From assembly GCA_012032575.1 (NCBI GenBank), contig JAAUSP010000090.1, forward strand, positions 1 to 18,023: a stretch of DNA of 18,023 bases, given 5' to 3'. Position numbers and translations under genes: made by a program. Under the pieces are notes generated by a model. It had not been told where the DNA came from and did not search any database. It saw only the letters and a program-made list of their open reading frames with translations. Positions 6,745-15,043 of this stretch are shown here, piece by piece. This DNA comes from Anaerolineales bacterium (lineage in GTDB: Bacteria > Chloroflexota > Anaerolineae > 4572-78 > J111). Numbering within the stretch: position 1 is the first letter of the stretch; every line of letters starts with the position of its first letter.

Positions 6745-8018
6745 ATGACAGTAACCGCAATTGTAGGGGCGCAGTGGGGCGATGAAGGCAAAGGCCGCAT
6801 CGTTGACGCCCTGGCCGAAGAAATGGAGTGGGTTATTCGCTTTCAGGGAGGCGACAACGCCGGGCACACCGTCATCAATGATTTCGGTGAGTTTAAATTA
6901 CACTTGATCCGTCCGGGATTTTTCACCCTGGCGTCAAATGTCTGGTCGGCACGGGCTGTGTGGTCAACCCGGCTGTTTTGTTGGAGGAATTGCAGGCACT
7001 CGAAGCCGCCGGAGTCAATACCGCCAACCTGTTTATCTCCGAGCGGGCGCACATGGTTATGCCCTATCACCGTCTGCTGGACGGGCTGCAAGAGGTTGCT
7101 TCGGGCAAAAGCGCCATTGGCACTACCAAGCGGGGCATCGGCCCGGCCTACAGCGACAAGGGAGCACGGCGCGGCCTGCGCCTGGGCGACCTGCTACGGC
7201 CCGATTGGCTGGAAGCCCGGCTGGATCAGGCCATTGAGTTTGCCAACCGGGAATTGGTCCACTTTCAGCAAGCGCCGGTTGATCGGGTCCAATTGCTGGA
7301 TCAATGCCGGTCATGGGGCGAGCAGTTGGCCGCCCGCCTGGTTGACCCCCTGCCACTGATTCGCCAGGCTTATGAGCAGGGCGCTAACATTCTGCTGGAA
7401 GGCCAATTAGCCGCCATGCGCGACCTCGACTGGGGCACCTACCCCTACGTCACTTCCTCCAATCCAACCGCCAGCTTTGCCCCCGTTGGAGCCGGCCTGC
7501 CACCCCAGGCCGTTAACCGGGTCATTGGCGTAGTCAAAGCTTACACCACAGCGGTGGGCGCAGGCCCCATGCCGACCGATCAGACAGATAATCAAATAGC
7601 CAAGTGGTTACGCGAAAAAGGCCAGGAGTATGGGGCAACTACAGGCCGGCCCCGGCGCTGCGGCTGGTTTGATGCGGTGGCGCTGAACTACGTGGCTTAT
7701 CTCAACGGCTTCACCGATTTAGCCCTCACCAAGCTGGATGTGCTCGATGGGCTGCCGGAATTGCAAATTTGCATCGGCTATCGCCTGCCAGATGGTTCAA
7801 CTATCCAGCATGTGCCCGACACCCCTATCTACGAAACGGTTGAACCTATCTATGAAAGCTGGCCCGGCTGGCCCGAAAACTCGACCGGCTCGGCTCGTAC
7901 CTGGGCCGACCTGCCCCAGGCCGCCCAAAATTATCTCAGCCGGATCGAGGAATTAACCAAAGTTTCGATTCGCTATATTTCCGTTGGCCCCAAGCGGGAT
8001 GAAATGTTTACAAAGTAG
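6745..8018 (+). CDS. purA: Adenylosuccinate synthetase; frame broken once
   Basis: Joins IMP and aspartate using GTP, the first committed step to AMP. The P-loop GDEGKG with catalytic Asp13 and His41 (GGDNAGHTV) are at the expected positions. [50 protein letters not shown] and the C-terminal [10 protein letters not shown] complete the family. The frame breaks at 6917/6918: HLIRPG should continue [25 protein letters not shown], and a base is missing in or beside the GGG run of CCGGGATTTTT. The repaired length is 424 aa, normal. ATG 6745 follows SD AGGAGA. It is embedded between hisI and hisE. Its TAG stop is the end of the first unit of the next repeat. Read literally, the downstream frame would start at GTG 6960 and give an enzyme without the GTP loop. 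Confidence 0.95.
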
Positions 8019-8146
8019 CAAGGTAGCAAGGTAGCAGAGTCGCAAAATAGCAAAGTCGCAAGGTAGCAGGGGTGCAAAGTAGTAAGATTGTTCTCCTGTT
8101 ACTCTGCGACTCTGTTACTCTGCGACCTTGCGACCCTGCTACCTGT
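8011..8146 (+). repeat. Phased 8-base repeat array in two opposed arms between purA and hisE
   Basis: From 8011 to 8082 there are nine consecutive 8-base units of the form CAARGTMG (CAAAGTAG, CAAGGTAG, CAAGGTAG, CAGAGTCG, CAAAATAG, CAAAGTCG, CAAGGTAG, CAGGGGTG, CAAAGTAG), in perfect phase. After a short junction, 8099-8146 is six 8-base units in reverse orientation (TTACTCTG, CGACTCTG, TTACTCTG, CGACCTTG, CGACCCTG, CTACCTGT). The two arms can pair into a long hairpin. The first unit carries the purA stop codon. It is not CRISPR: the unit is too short and there are no spacers. Confidence 0.9.
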
Positions 8147-8158
8147 CACAGGTGTTCT

Positions 8159-8437
8159 ATGAGCGATTTTTTAACGCAACTGGCCGAATTGATTACCGAA
8201 CGCAAAGCAAACCCCAAACCAGGCTCGTATACCAATGAACTGCTGGCAGATCGAGCCAAAGCGGCGCAAAAAGTTGGCGAAGAAGCGGCTGAAGTGCTGG
8301 TCGCCGCCCTGGCCCAATCCGAAGCGCGGCTTATCGAGGAAATGGCCGATTTGATTTATCACAGCATGGTGCTGCTGGAAACCAGAGATGTCCGCTGGTC
8401 CGACGTTATCGCCGAGTTGAAAAAACGGCATAAGTGA
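8159..8437 (+). CDS. hisE: Phosphoribosyl-ATP pyrophosphatase
   Basis: Cleaves pyrophosphate from PR-ATP, the second histidine step, making the HisI substrate. A 92-residue all-alpha MazG-like protein with KVGEEAAEVLVAAL (about 38-51) and EEMADLIYHSMVLL (about 60-73), the acidic helices that bind Mg2+. ATG 8159 starts the family-typical MSDFLTQLAELI; an upstream in-frame ATG at 8072 would translate the repeat hairpin and is rejected. The only SD-like bases (AGGTG, 8151-8155 region) lie inside the perfect palindrome ACCTGTcACAGGT (8141-8153), so translation may be modulated by structure. It is the last his gene here; a hairpin and a new promoter follow. Confidence 0.93.
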   Translation: MSDFLTQLAELITERKANPKPGSYTNELLADRAKAAQKVGEEAAEVLVAALAQSEARLIEEMADLIYHSMVLLETRDVRWSDVIAELKKRHK

Positions 8438-8450
8438 ATAATCTTATGGC

Positions 8451-8476
8451 CCAAAAACCCCCCATTTTTGGGGGTT
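8451..8476. other. Hairpin after hisE, possible end of the his transcript
   Basis: AACCCCC (8456-8462) pairs with GGGGGTT (8470-8476) over a 7-base loop. CCAAAAA (8451-8457) can alternatively pair with TTTTTGG (8465-8471). On the plus strand no T-run follows, so it is a poor intrinsic terminator for hisE; on the minus strand the stem is followed by five T. The right arm runs into the -35 of the next promoter. Confidence 0.5.
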
Positions 8477-8503
8477 GACGAGAAATGGTGTCTCTCGTAC
8501 AAT
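8475..8503 (+). promoter_or_regulatory. Near-consensus sigma70-type promoter with palindromic spacer
   Basis: TTGACG (8475-8480), a 17-bp spacer and TACAAT (8498-8503) match five of six bases at each hexamer. The spacer region carries CGAGA (8479-8483) and TCTCG (8493-8497), an inverted repeat well placed for a repressor or activator dimer. It precedes the pseudo-receiver gene (ATG 8556, about 50 bases downstream) and probably also drives the two DUF4230 genes. Confidence 0.75.
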
Positions 8504-8555
8504 GTTAAAAACGTTAAATTTAAAAATGCCCTCAATCTCGACAAGGACACCAATA

Positions 8556-9160
8556 ATGACTATCGAAGCCGATGAAGTGGTTATCGAACACAAACAAAAA
8601 TTACTGGTCCAATACCGGCGGAATTTGAATTATTTGGATCAACAGGCGGCACAGTATGGCTCTCATGTTCCGTTAGAAATCCATAATGCCCTGGTGACTG
8701 AACAAGATAGAGTAGCGGCGCTGGAGCGGGATCTGGCCGGGTTGGGTGTCGCTCCCCAAGCTCAATCGAGCTGGCAAGCTTTGGTGATTGATGCGGATAA
8801 TAGTTGGCGGAAAATCATTGTAGACAAAATAACCGAGTTGGGCGGCGACGCCATCGAAGGGCAAACCGTGCCACCGGAAGAGCAGGCCCATACGCTGACT
8901 CACTGCGCGGTGGCTATTGTGGGCGTAACCCCGCAAACTCAGCATGATCCGGCGATTAAAGAATGGATCAAGGCTGTGGTAAAATTAAGTCATAATTACC
9001 TTTAATTTTGCTGGCTACCTGGGAAGACCGCAACACCCCTATCGTTTTGCGCCAGGCTCTGCGTGAGAGTAAAATTAATGTCATACCAACGACTATCTTT
9101 AAAGAAACATTTGATGGTTATTGGTTCTCGCGGGTACTGCATCAAATTCTAATTACCTGA
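8556..9160 (+). CDS. Helical N-domain plus degenerate receiver (pseudo-REC) protein; frame broken once
   Basis: A repaired length of 201 aa. Residues 1-66 are helical (VIEHKQKLLVQYRRNLNYLD, then QAAQYGSHVPLEIHNAL) and resemble the small effector-associated adaptor domains of Chloroflexota and cyanobacterial conflict/signalling proteins (low certainty). Residues 74-201 follow a CheY receiver layout: ALVIDADNSWRKI (strand 1 with the acidic pair), CAVAIVGVT (strand 3, where the phospho-acceptor Asp should be and is absent), PLILLATW (strand 4) and INVIPTTIF (strand 5, with the Lys of the usual KP missing). It is therefore probably a non-phosphorylated, protein-binding receiver. The frame breaks at about 8999: TTACCTTT should have one more C, after which PLILLATWEDRNTP continues to TGA 9160. 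ATG 8556 has SD AAGGA (8543-8547). Confidence 0.65.
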
Positions 9161-9174
9161 AAGGGTGGTCTGAT

Positions 9175-9948
9175 TTGAATCGTCGGAGGGGCATTTTTAT
9201 TCTTCTCGCCGCGGTGCTGTTTATTGGCCTGTTAGCAGCAGTGGGATTTAGCGCCTTTCGTCTGGGCCAACAAACGCTGGCAGAGCAGGAACCCGGCCCC
9301 ACCGACGAGACGCCTCCTTCACCCGCCCCCACCACTCTGGCGCAGCCGCCGCCGCTTATTACCAATACCCCCACCGTAACACCCACCGTAACACCCACCC
9401 GCGAACCCACTGCCACTCCCAGCCCCACCCGCAAACCCACTCCTACCCCTTCACCCACACCGATTATTGTCAGTATCACCGAACTGGGCCGCCTGGAAAC
9501 CACCGAGTTTGCCATGCGGACTGTGATTGATTTGGAGAATGATCCCAGTAATCTATGGGAAAAACTGGTTGGCACAGATCAACTGATGCTCATTGCCGAA
9601 GGCGAAGTGGTGGCCGGCTTTGATTTGCAAAAGGTGGATGAGAAAAAGGACATCCAGGTCCAGGGGACGACGGTAAAAATCACCCTGCCCGCGCCCGAAA
9701 TTTTATACAGCCGGATTGACAACGAGAAGACTTATGTTTACGAACGCCGAACCGGGCTGCTGGTCAAGCAGGACCCCAGCCTGGAAAGTCGCGCCCGTCT
9801 GTTAGCCGAAGAAAACCTGACCGAGTGGGCCGAACAACGGGGCATCTACTCAAAAGCTGAGGTGTCGGGCCGGGCCTATTTGGAGAACTTTTTGCGCTCG
9901 TTGGGGTTTACGGATGTGACCATCGAGGTGGAAGAGAAAGAGTTATGA
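9175..9948 (+). CDS. Membrane-anchored DUF4230 protein with Thr-Pro stalk
   Basis: A 257-residue protein from TTG 9175, chosen because AAAGGGTGG (9160-9168) is a good SD and the protein then opens with MNRRRG and a membrane helix (about 7-27). The upstream TTG/GTG options would overlap the previous gene's end. After the helix comes an extracytoplasmic stalk rich in Thr/Pro (TNTPTVTPTVTPTREPTATP, about 61-80, and on to about 97), as is common in Chloroflexota surface proteins. The globular part (about 98-257) has ELGRLETTEF, EGEVVAGFDLQKV, LPAPEIL and LRSLGFTDVTIEV, which fit the DUF4230 family. Function is unknown. Its stop overlaps the next start (ATGA), so the two are translationally coupled paralogs. 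Confidence 0.8.
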   Translation: MNRRRGIFILLAAVLFIGLLAAVGFSAFRLGQQTLAEQEPGPTDETPPSPAPTTLAQPPPLITNTPTVTPTVTPTREPTATPSPTRKPTPTPSPTPIIVSITELGRLETTEFAMRTVIDLENDPSNLWEKLVGTDQLMLIAEGEVVAGFDLQKVDEKKDIQVQGTTVKITLPAPEILYSRIDNEKTYVYERRTGLLVKQDPSLESRARLLAEENLTEWAEQRGIYSKAEVSGRAYLENFLRSLGFTDVTIEVEEKEL

Positions 9949-10598
9949 ATAAACCTGCACAGCGGCAGTATGCAGTTTGGGGCGGTATTGCTGCCGCAGC
10001 GTTGGCCGGTATTGCATTAATTGCCTTCTTTGCAGGCCGCCTTTTCACCCCCCCGCCACCACCTACCGCAACACCGCTGCCTACACCTCCTCCGCCCGTC
10101 GTCACCATTCAGAGCATCAAAGCGCAGGCGAAATTGTCCACAATAGAGTATAACACGGTCACTGAGATTTATCGCGAGGAAGTACCCGAAGGCTGGTTCG
10201 ACGAGTTGTTGGGTACCAAAGAACGGCTGTTGATGTTGGTCTATGGTGACGTTCAAGCGGGTTTCGACCTGGAAAAATTGAAAGAGGAAGACCTGTGGAC
10301 CGATGGCAAGCGGGTCCGACTGGTTCTGCCTGCCCCTGAAATCCTCAGTACCAGCATAGATTTTGACCGGACTCATATTGTCTATTATGAAAACAACCTG
10401 ATTCTTGAGGACAATAATCCCAACCTGCAAGGCGAGGCACTAGAAGAAGCGCAAAAAGCTATCGAGGAAGCGGCCCTCAAGGAGAAAATCCTCGATAAAG
10501 CGAACACCCACGGCAAGCTCTACTATGAAAACTTCCTGCGATCCCTGGGTTTTACCGACGTCGAAGTTGTCACCAATGCCCAGGTGTTTGAAGAGTAA
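9945..10598 (+). CDS. Second DUF4230 membrane protein, paralog of the preceding gene
   Basis: A 217-residue protein starting at the ATGA overlap. It has an N-terminal basic patch, a membrane helix (about 9-30: WGGIAAAALAGIALIAFFAG) and a short Pro/Thr linker (PPPPPTATPLPTPPPPV). The domain is parallel to its neighbour: KLSTIEYNTVTEI, YGDVQAGFDLEKL, LPAPEIL and YYENFLRSLGFTDVEVV. Shared motifs in the same order show a tandem duplication. Only the first copy has the long stalk, so the two domains would sit at different distances from the membrane, perhaps as a hetero-oligomer (inference). Function is not known for the family. Confidence 0.8.
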   Translation: MNKPAQRQYAVWGGIAAAALAGIALIAFFAGRLFTPPPPPTATPLPTPPPPVVTIQSIKAQAKLSTIEYNTVTEIYREEVPEGWFDELLGTKERLLMLVYGDVQAGFDLEKLKEEDLWTDGKRVRLVLPAPEILSTSIDFDRTHIVYYENNLILEDNNPNLQGEALEEAQKAIEEAALKEKILDKANTHGKLYYENFLRSLGFTDVEVVTNAQVFEE

Positions 10599-10620
10599 AA
10601 GGGTTTTGGCAGTTCTGACG

Positions 10621-10626
10621 TATAAT
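10621..10626 (+). promoter_or_regulatory. Candidate -10 (TATAAT) before purH
   Basis: An exact TATAAT lies 79 bases upstream of the purH ATG, in the 101-bp gap after the second DUF4230 gene. No good -35 is found at 16-18 bp spacing (TTGGCA is only about 9 bp away), so this is tentative. Nothing else notable is seen in the gap apart from the SD-like GAGAGGATGG before the ATG. Confidence 0.3.
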
Positions 10627-10699
10627 GGGTGTGGGGTTGTTTAGACCTATCACCCGGCTTCACTTTCAATCTTACTTTAACCGAGAGGATGGATAGATC

Positions 10700-12219
10700 A
10701 TGCCCACTGCATTACTTTCAGTTTCAGATAAAAGCGGCTTAATTGAATTTGCCCAAAGCCTGGCGCCGTTGGGTTGGGACTTTGTCGCCAGCGGCGGCAC
10801 CGCCAAAGCGCTAAGCGAGGCCGGACTGACTGTTGCAGACGTGGCTGCTGTAACAGGTGCGCCGGAAATGCTGGGGGGACGGGTCAAAACCCTGCACCCG
10901 GTTATTTATGCCGGCATTTTGGCTCGACCAACCGAAGAAGATCGGACTGAACTGGCCGAACATCGGATTGGTGAGATTGATTTGGTGGTCTGCAATCTGT
11001 ATCCTTTTCAAAAGACAATTGCCCAACCAAATGTGTCAATGAATGAAGCCATCGAGCAAATTGATATCGGCGGAGTAACGCTGCTGCGGGCAGCGGCCAA
11101 GAATTTTGTCCGGGTCACCGTGATCTGCGATCCGGCGGATTATTCGACGGTGTCTGAGGAACTGCACCAAAAAGGGTTTGTCTCGACAGCACGCCGAGCC
11201 GAGCTGGCCCATAAAGCCTTTGCCCACACCGCGCGCTATGATGCCGCCATTACCAATTATCTGGCCCGTGAGTCCGGCGGCGCAGAGTTACCGCCAGCGC
11301 TCACCGCCTCGCTGGTAAAAGTGCAGGAGATGCGCTACGGCGAAAACCCCCATCAGGCGGCGGCCCTTTATGCGGCGGATGAAAGCATTGGTCCATTGGG
11401 GGGAACCCTGCTGCAAGGCAAAGCACTCAGTTATAACAACATGCTGGATTTGGATGCAGCCTGGCAGGCGGTTCAATCTTTTAGCGAGCCGAGCGTGGTT
11501 ATTGTCAAGCACCTTTCCCCCTGTGGTATTGCCAGCGCGGCCGATTTGGCGACTGCCTTTGGACAAGCCCTGGTTTCGGACCCGGTCAGCGCTTTTGGCG
11601 GGGTGATTGCGGTTAACCGGGAATTTGATGAAGCTACGGCCACCGCCCTGGGCGACCTGTTTGTGGAAGCGATTGCCGCGCCCGCTTTTAGCGAAGCCGC
11701 CCTGGAAATTTTATGAGCCGCAAAAACTGCCGGCTGCTGGCCATTCCCGAACCGATTGACACGACGGTGGAATTTCGCACCGTGGCCGGTGGTCTGCTGG
11801 CCCAGCAGCGGGATTACGGCGACCCGGCGGATGCGACCTGGCAGGTTGTCACGGAGCGCCAGCCGTCGGAGGCGGAAATGACGGCTTTGCAGTTTGCCTG
11901 GCGAGCTTGCCAGCATGTCAAAAGCAACGCGATTGTGTTTGCCGCCGGTACGGCCACGGTTGGCATTGGCGGTGGACTGCCCAGCCGGGTTGATTCGGTC
12001 AAGCTGGCCGCCACTAAAGCCGGGGAGAAAGCCCAGGGCGCGGTGATGGCCTCGGATGCGTTCTTTCCTTTCCCGGACGGTATCGAAGCTGCGGCTGCGG
12101 CCGGGGTCAAAGCCGTCGTTCAGCCCGGCGGTTCGGTTCAGGATCAGGCGGTAATCGCCGCCGCAGACCGGTTGGGGTTGGTGATGGTCTTTACCGGGGT
12201 CAGACATTTTAGACACTGA
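10700..12219 (+). CDS. purH: Bifunctional AICAR transformylase / IMP cyclohydrolase; frame broken once
   Basis: Catalyses the last two steps of IMP synthesis. The N-terminal MGS-like cyclohydrolase domain (about 1-190) has [36 protein letters not shown] and [15 protein letters not shown]. The transformylase domain has [25 protein letters not shown], the catalytic Lys270-His271 in KHLSPCGIA and [13 protein letters not shown]. At 11711-11716, TTATGA creates a stop; one more A (TTAATGAGC) gives [12 protein letters not shown] and the rest of the domain ([37 protein letters not shown]). The repaired length is 506 aa, complete. The ATGA looks like coupled genes, but the cut falls inside one domain, so an error is more likely. 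PurH recycles AICAR made by HisHF. Confidence 0.94.
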
Positions 12220-12789
12220 TCCAAGTTGTACCCAAAAGTACAGGGTGAATAGGCTGATTTTAGTTTGAAATTTTCCCATCACCTTGCTAGAATATCAATA
12301 CTCATCGAGTTTGCAGACAATCAACGCTCGAATGTTCTAGCGCACTATTTGTTTAATTTGAGCAACCGTCAGCACCAGCATAATCGTAATTTAAATCCTC
12401 AAGATTTCCCCGCTCTCCTGGGGGCTAGAACTCACGTCGTGACGCAAACCGACAAACGGGCGCGATTGTCTATCGTACCATAGGTTTAGGTTTGGAGTGC
12501 GCGCAATGGGGCGAGCCGCAGGGTAACTTTGCCACATGACAACTAAATATTTCTTGTCTGATCTTAAACAGATAACCATTTGTTTTGATACGGGCTTTGG
12601 AAGGACCTCGTGCTTTATGAATTAGTCATTGGAGACCTGAGTGCGACTAATTGCCCTTTCGCCTTAGGTCCAGGTCGCAGTGGGATTTACGCCAAATTGA
12701 CTGATAGCTATTCTTAAAGATGATATATTAACCATTGGATCAACCTTAAAAGACTGCAACCAGTACGCCCATAAGGGCAGGAGGATTAA
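12220..12789. other. 570-bp gap between purH and prkA; no convincing gene
   Basis: No protein with recognisable motifs is seen; a short ORF (12265-12483) has no SD or family pattern. Small structures: TGTAC/GTACA hairpin (12227-12242), TCACG-t-CGTGA palindrome (12432-12442), and AATTAGTC (12620-12627) facing GACTAATT (12645-12652) over a 17-base loop. A possible -35 TTGACT (12697-12702) faces AT-rich TGATATATT (12721-12729) at long spacing (18-21 bp), the best promoter guess for prkA. The composition is less GC-rich than its neighbours. An uncharacterised RNA or a decayed gene cannot be excluded. Confidence 0.5.
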
Positions 12790-14970
12790 ATGTCAGTGAA
12801 AGATGGAGCATCCTTGTTACGTTTGGTCGGCGAACTGCAGGACCAAAAACGTTTTCAGGAACTCAATTGGAGTGGTTCATTTCAGGATTATCTGGATATT
12901 GTGGCCACAGATCCCCGCATTACCCGCAACGCCTTCCAGCGCATTTACGATATGATCATGGAGTACGGCAACGACGAGTTTGAAGACGCCAAGAAGCGGC
13001 TGACTCGGTATCGCTTTTTCAGCGACCAATCCTTTGATGGGGACGATGCCATTTTTGGCCTGGAAATTTCGCTCATGCGTTTGGTTAACTTTTTCAAAGC
13101 TGCGGCCAAAGGCTACGGAACCGAAAAGCGGGTTCTTCTGTTGCATGGCCCGGTCGGTTCTTCTAAAAGCACCATTGTCCGCCGACTCAAGCGGGGCATG
13201 GAGCATTACAGCCGCACCGAGGCCGGCGCGGTTTATACCTTTGATTGGTATTTGGGCGAGTTGCCTGACGAGGGAGAAATTCCCGCCGATTTCTACAAAA
13301 TTGGGCTTGGTCCTTACGGCCAGATCAGCGGGGTAGCGGCCCAGATTGGCGATGTGACTCTGCCTCCGTCTAAGGTTGAGCATGGTCGAGATGGCATCCG
13401 GGGCGAGTGGGAGCACTGCCCCATGAACGAAGAACCGCTGCATCTCATTCCCCTGGAGATGCGCGAGCGTTTCATGGCCAGCTTCAACGAAGACCGGCCC
13501 GCCGAAGAGCAAATCCGCATTGTCGGCGACTTGTGTCCCCCCTGCCGTTACCACCAGCGGGAATTGATGCGCCGCTACGAGGGTGACTGGGCCAAAATGG
13601 TCCGCCACATTCGGGTGCGCCGCCTGGTTTTCAGCGAGCAGGACCGGGTTGGCATCGGCACCTTCCAGCCCAAAGATGAGAAAAACCAGGATTCGACCGA
13701 ACTGACCGGCGACATCAACTATCGCAAAATTGCCATTTACGGCAGCGACAGCGACCCGCGTGCCTTCAACTTCGACGGCGAGTTCAATATTGCCAACCGG
13801 GGCATCATCGAGTTTATCGAAATGCTCAAACTGGATGTCGCCTTCCTCTACGACCTGCTCGGCGCGAGCCAGGAACACAAAATCAAATCCAAGAAATTTG
13901 CCCAAACCGATATTGACGAAGTTATCATCGGCCATACCAACGAGCCGGAATACCGCCGCCTGGAAAACAACGAGTTTATGGAGGCGCTCAAAGACCGGAC
14001 CGTGCGCATTGACGTGCCCTACATCACCAAGCTCAAAGATGAAATAAAAATCTACGAGCGCGACTTCAACGCCAAGAAAGTGCCGGTCCACATCGCGCCC
14101 CACACCCTGGAAATGGCAGCCATGTGGGCTGTCCTGACCCGGCTGGAAGAACCCAAAAAGCCAATCCTGACTCTGATGCAAAAGCTAAAATTGTACGACG
14201 GCAAATCCCTGCCCGGCTTCACCGAAGATAACATCAAAGAACTGCGGAAAGAAGCCCAGCACGAAGGGATGGAAGGCATCAGCCCGCGCTACGTACAGGA
14301 TAAAATCAGCAATGCTTTGGTCAATTACCAGCAGGACGGCTACATCAACCCGTTTATGGTCCTCAATGAACTGGAATCGGGCCTCAAAAATCATCCACTC
14401 ATTACCAATCAGGATGAACGCCAGCGCTATCGCGAGATGCTGGCCATTGTGAAAGAGGAGTATACCGAGATCGTAAAGAACGAAGTCCAGCGGGCCATCA
14501 GCGCCGACGAAGAAGCCATCAAGCGGCTGTGCGCCAACTACATTGATAACATCAAGGCTTACACCCAGCACGAAAAGGTGGTCAACAAATTTACCGGTCA
14601 GGCCGAAGAGCCGGATGAACGGCTGATGCGCAGCATCGAGAAAAAGATTGATATTCCCGACAGCCGCAAAGACGATTTCCGGCGCGAGATCATGAACTAC
14701 ATCGGTGCGCTGGCCATCGAAGGCAAGACCTTTGATTACCGCACCAACGAGCGGCTGCACAAAGCCCTGGAACTCAAGCTGTTTGAGGACCAGAAAGACA
14801 GCATCAAGCTCACGTCGCTGGTCAGCCGGGTGGTGGATAAAGACACCCAGGAGAAAATTGACGTGGTTAAAGCTCGACTGGTCAAGAATTTTGGTTATAA
14901 TGACCAAAGCGCTACCGATGTGCTTAACTATGTCGCCAGTATCTTTGCGCGAGGAGACGCCAACGAATAA
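12790..14970 (+). CDS. prkA: PrkA-family serine protein kinase (AAA+ type)
   Basis: A cytoplasmic protein with an AAA+ ATPase module and a C-terminal kinase-like region; E. coli YeaG and Bacillus PrkA are relatives linked to stress and sporulation. The Walker A is [17 protein letters not shown] (G120-S127, the family's GPVGSSKS form). Cys210 ([14 protein letters not shown]) and the pair Cys249/Cys252 (GDLCPPCR) are conserved in PrkA. The remaining middle ([50 protein letters not shown]) is classic. At 726 aa it is somewhat longer than the roughly 640 of E. coli YeaG. ATG 12790 has a perfect SD, AGGAGG (12779-12784). It is first of the prkA-VWA-spoVR run; its TAA is part of a GCGAATAA repeat unit. 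A long minus-strand ORF inside it is a shadow. Confidence 0.95.
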   Translation: MSVKDGASLLRLVGELQDQKRFQELNWSGSFQDYLDIVATDPRITRNAFQRIYDMIMEYGNDEFEDAKKRLTRYRFFSDQSFDGDDAIFGLEISLMRLVNFFKAAAKGYGTEKRVLLLHGPVGSSKSTIVRRLKRGMEHYSRTEAGAVYTFDWYLGELPDEGEIPADFYKIGLGPYGQISGVAAQIGDVTLPPSKVEHGRDGIRGEWEHCPMNEEPLHLIPLEMRERFMASFNEDRPAEEQIRIVGDLCPPCRYHQRELMRRYEGDWAKMVRHIRVRRLVFSEQDRVGIGTFQPKDEKNQDSTELTGDINYRKIAIYGSDSDPRAFNFDGEFNIANRGIIEFIEMLKLDVAFLYDLLGASQEHKIKSKKFAQTDIDEVIIGHTNEPEYRRLENNEFMEALKDRTVRIDVPYITKLKDEIKIYERDFNAKKVPVHIAPHTLEMAAMWAVLTRLEEPKKPILTLMQKLKLYDGKSLPGFTEDNIKELRKEAQHEGMEGISPRYVQDKISNALVNYQQDGYINPFMVLNELESGLKNHPLITNQDERQRYREMLAIVKEEYTEIVKNEVQRAISADEEAIKRLCANYIDNIKAYTQHEKVVNKFTGQAEEPDERLMRSIEKKIDIPDSRKDDFRREIMNYIGALAIEGKTFDYRTNERLHKALELKLFEDQKDSIKLTSLVSRVVDKDTQEKIDVVKARLVKNFGYNDQSATDVLNYVASIFARGDANE

Positions 14971-15029
14971 GCGAATAAGCCGCGAAGCGTGGCGAATAGA
15001 TTAGATTTATTCGCTCATTCGCCATTCGC
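14963..15029 (+). repeat. GCGAATAA/GCGAATGG inverted word repeat between prkA and the VWA gene
   Basis: The left arm (14963-14999) has CGAATAA, GCGAATAA and GGCGAATAG. The right arm (15007-15029), reverse-complemented, reads GCGAATGG, CGAATGA, GCGAATAA. The arms face each other across TTAGATT. The prkA stop TAA (14968-14970) is the end of the first GAATAA word. The same word family in one orientation is seen at 4653-4699. Confidence 0.8.
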
Positions 15030-15043
15030 AAATTCTAACACCT

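Noticed and set aside
8011..8146. CRISPR-like array
   Set aside because: Units are 8 bases, contiguous and without unique spacers, and they reverse orientation midway; no cas genes are present.
8072..8158. Longer hisE starting at ATG 8072
   Set aside because: The added 29 residues translate the repeat hairpin and have no match to the family; ATG 8159 gives the standard start.
8451..8476. Intrinsic terminator of the his operon on the plus strand
   Set aside because: The stem is plausible but no T-run follows it on the plus strand, and it overlaps the next -35. It is listed only as a hairpin.
9369..9396. 12-base tandem repeat (CCCACCGTAACA twice) as a separate repeat element
   Set aside because: It simply encodes the TVTPTVTP part of the Thr-Pro stalk.
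11711..11720. purH as two translationally coupled genes (ATGA overlap)
   Set aside because: The cut is in the middle of the transformylase domain and matches the single-base-loss pattern of seven other genes. The coincidence of ATGA is explained by the lost A.
11473..12282. 269-codon minus-strand ORF over purH
   Set aside because: Shadow of the PurH transformylase domain; no recognisable motif.
12265..12483. 72-codon ORF in the purH-prkA gap
   Set aside because: No SD, no family pattern, composition like non-coding DNA; kept only as part of the gap description.
12877..14181. 434-codon open frame on the minus strand inside prkA
   Set aside because: The plus strand encodes an unmistakable PrkA throughout. 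The minus frame has no motifs and no SD and is an effect of GC-rich codon usage.
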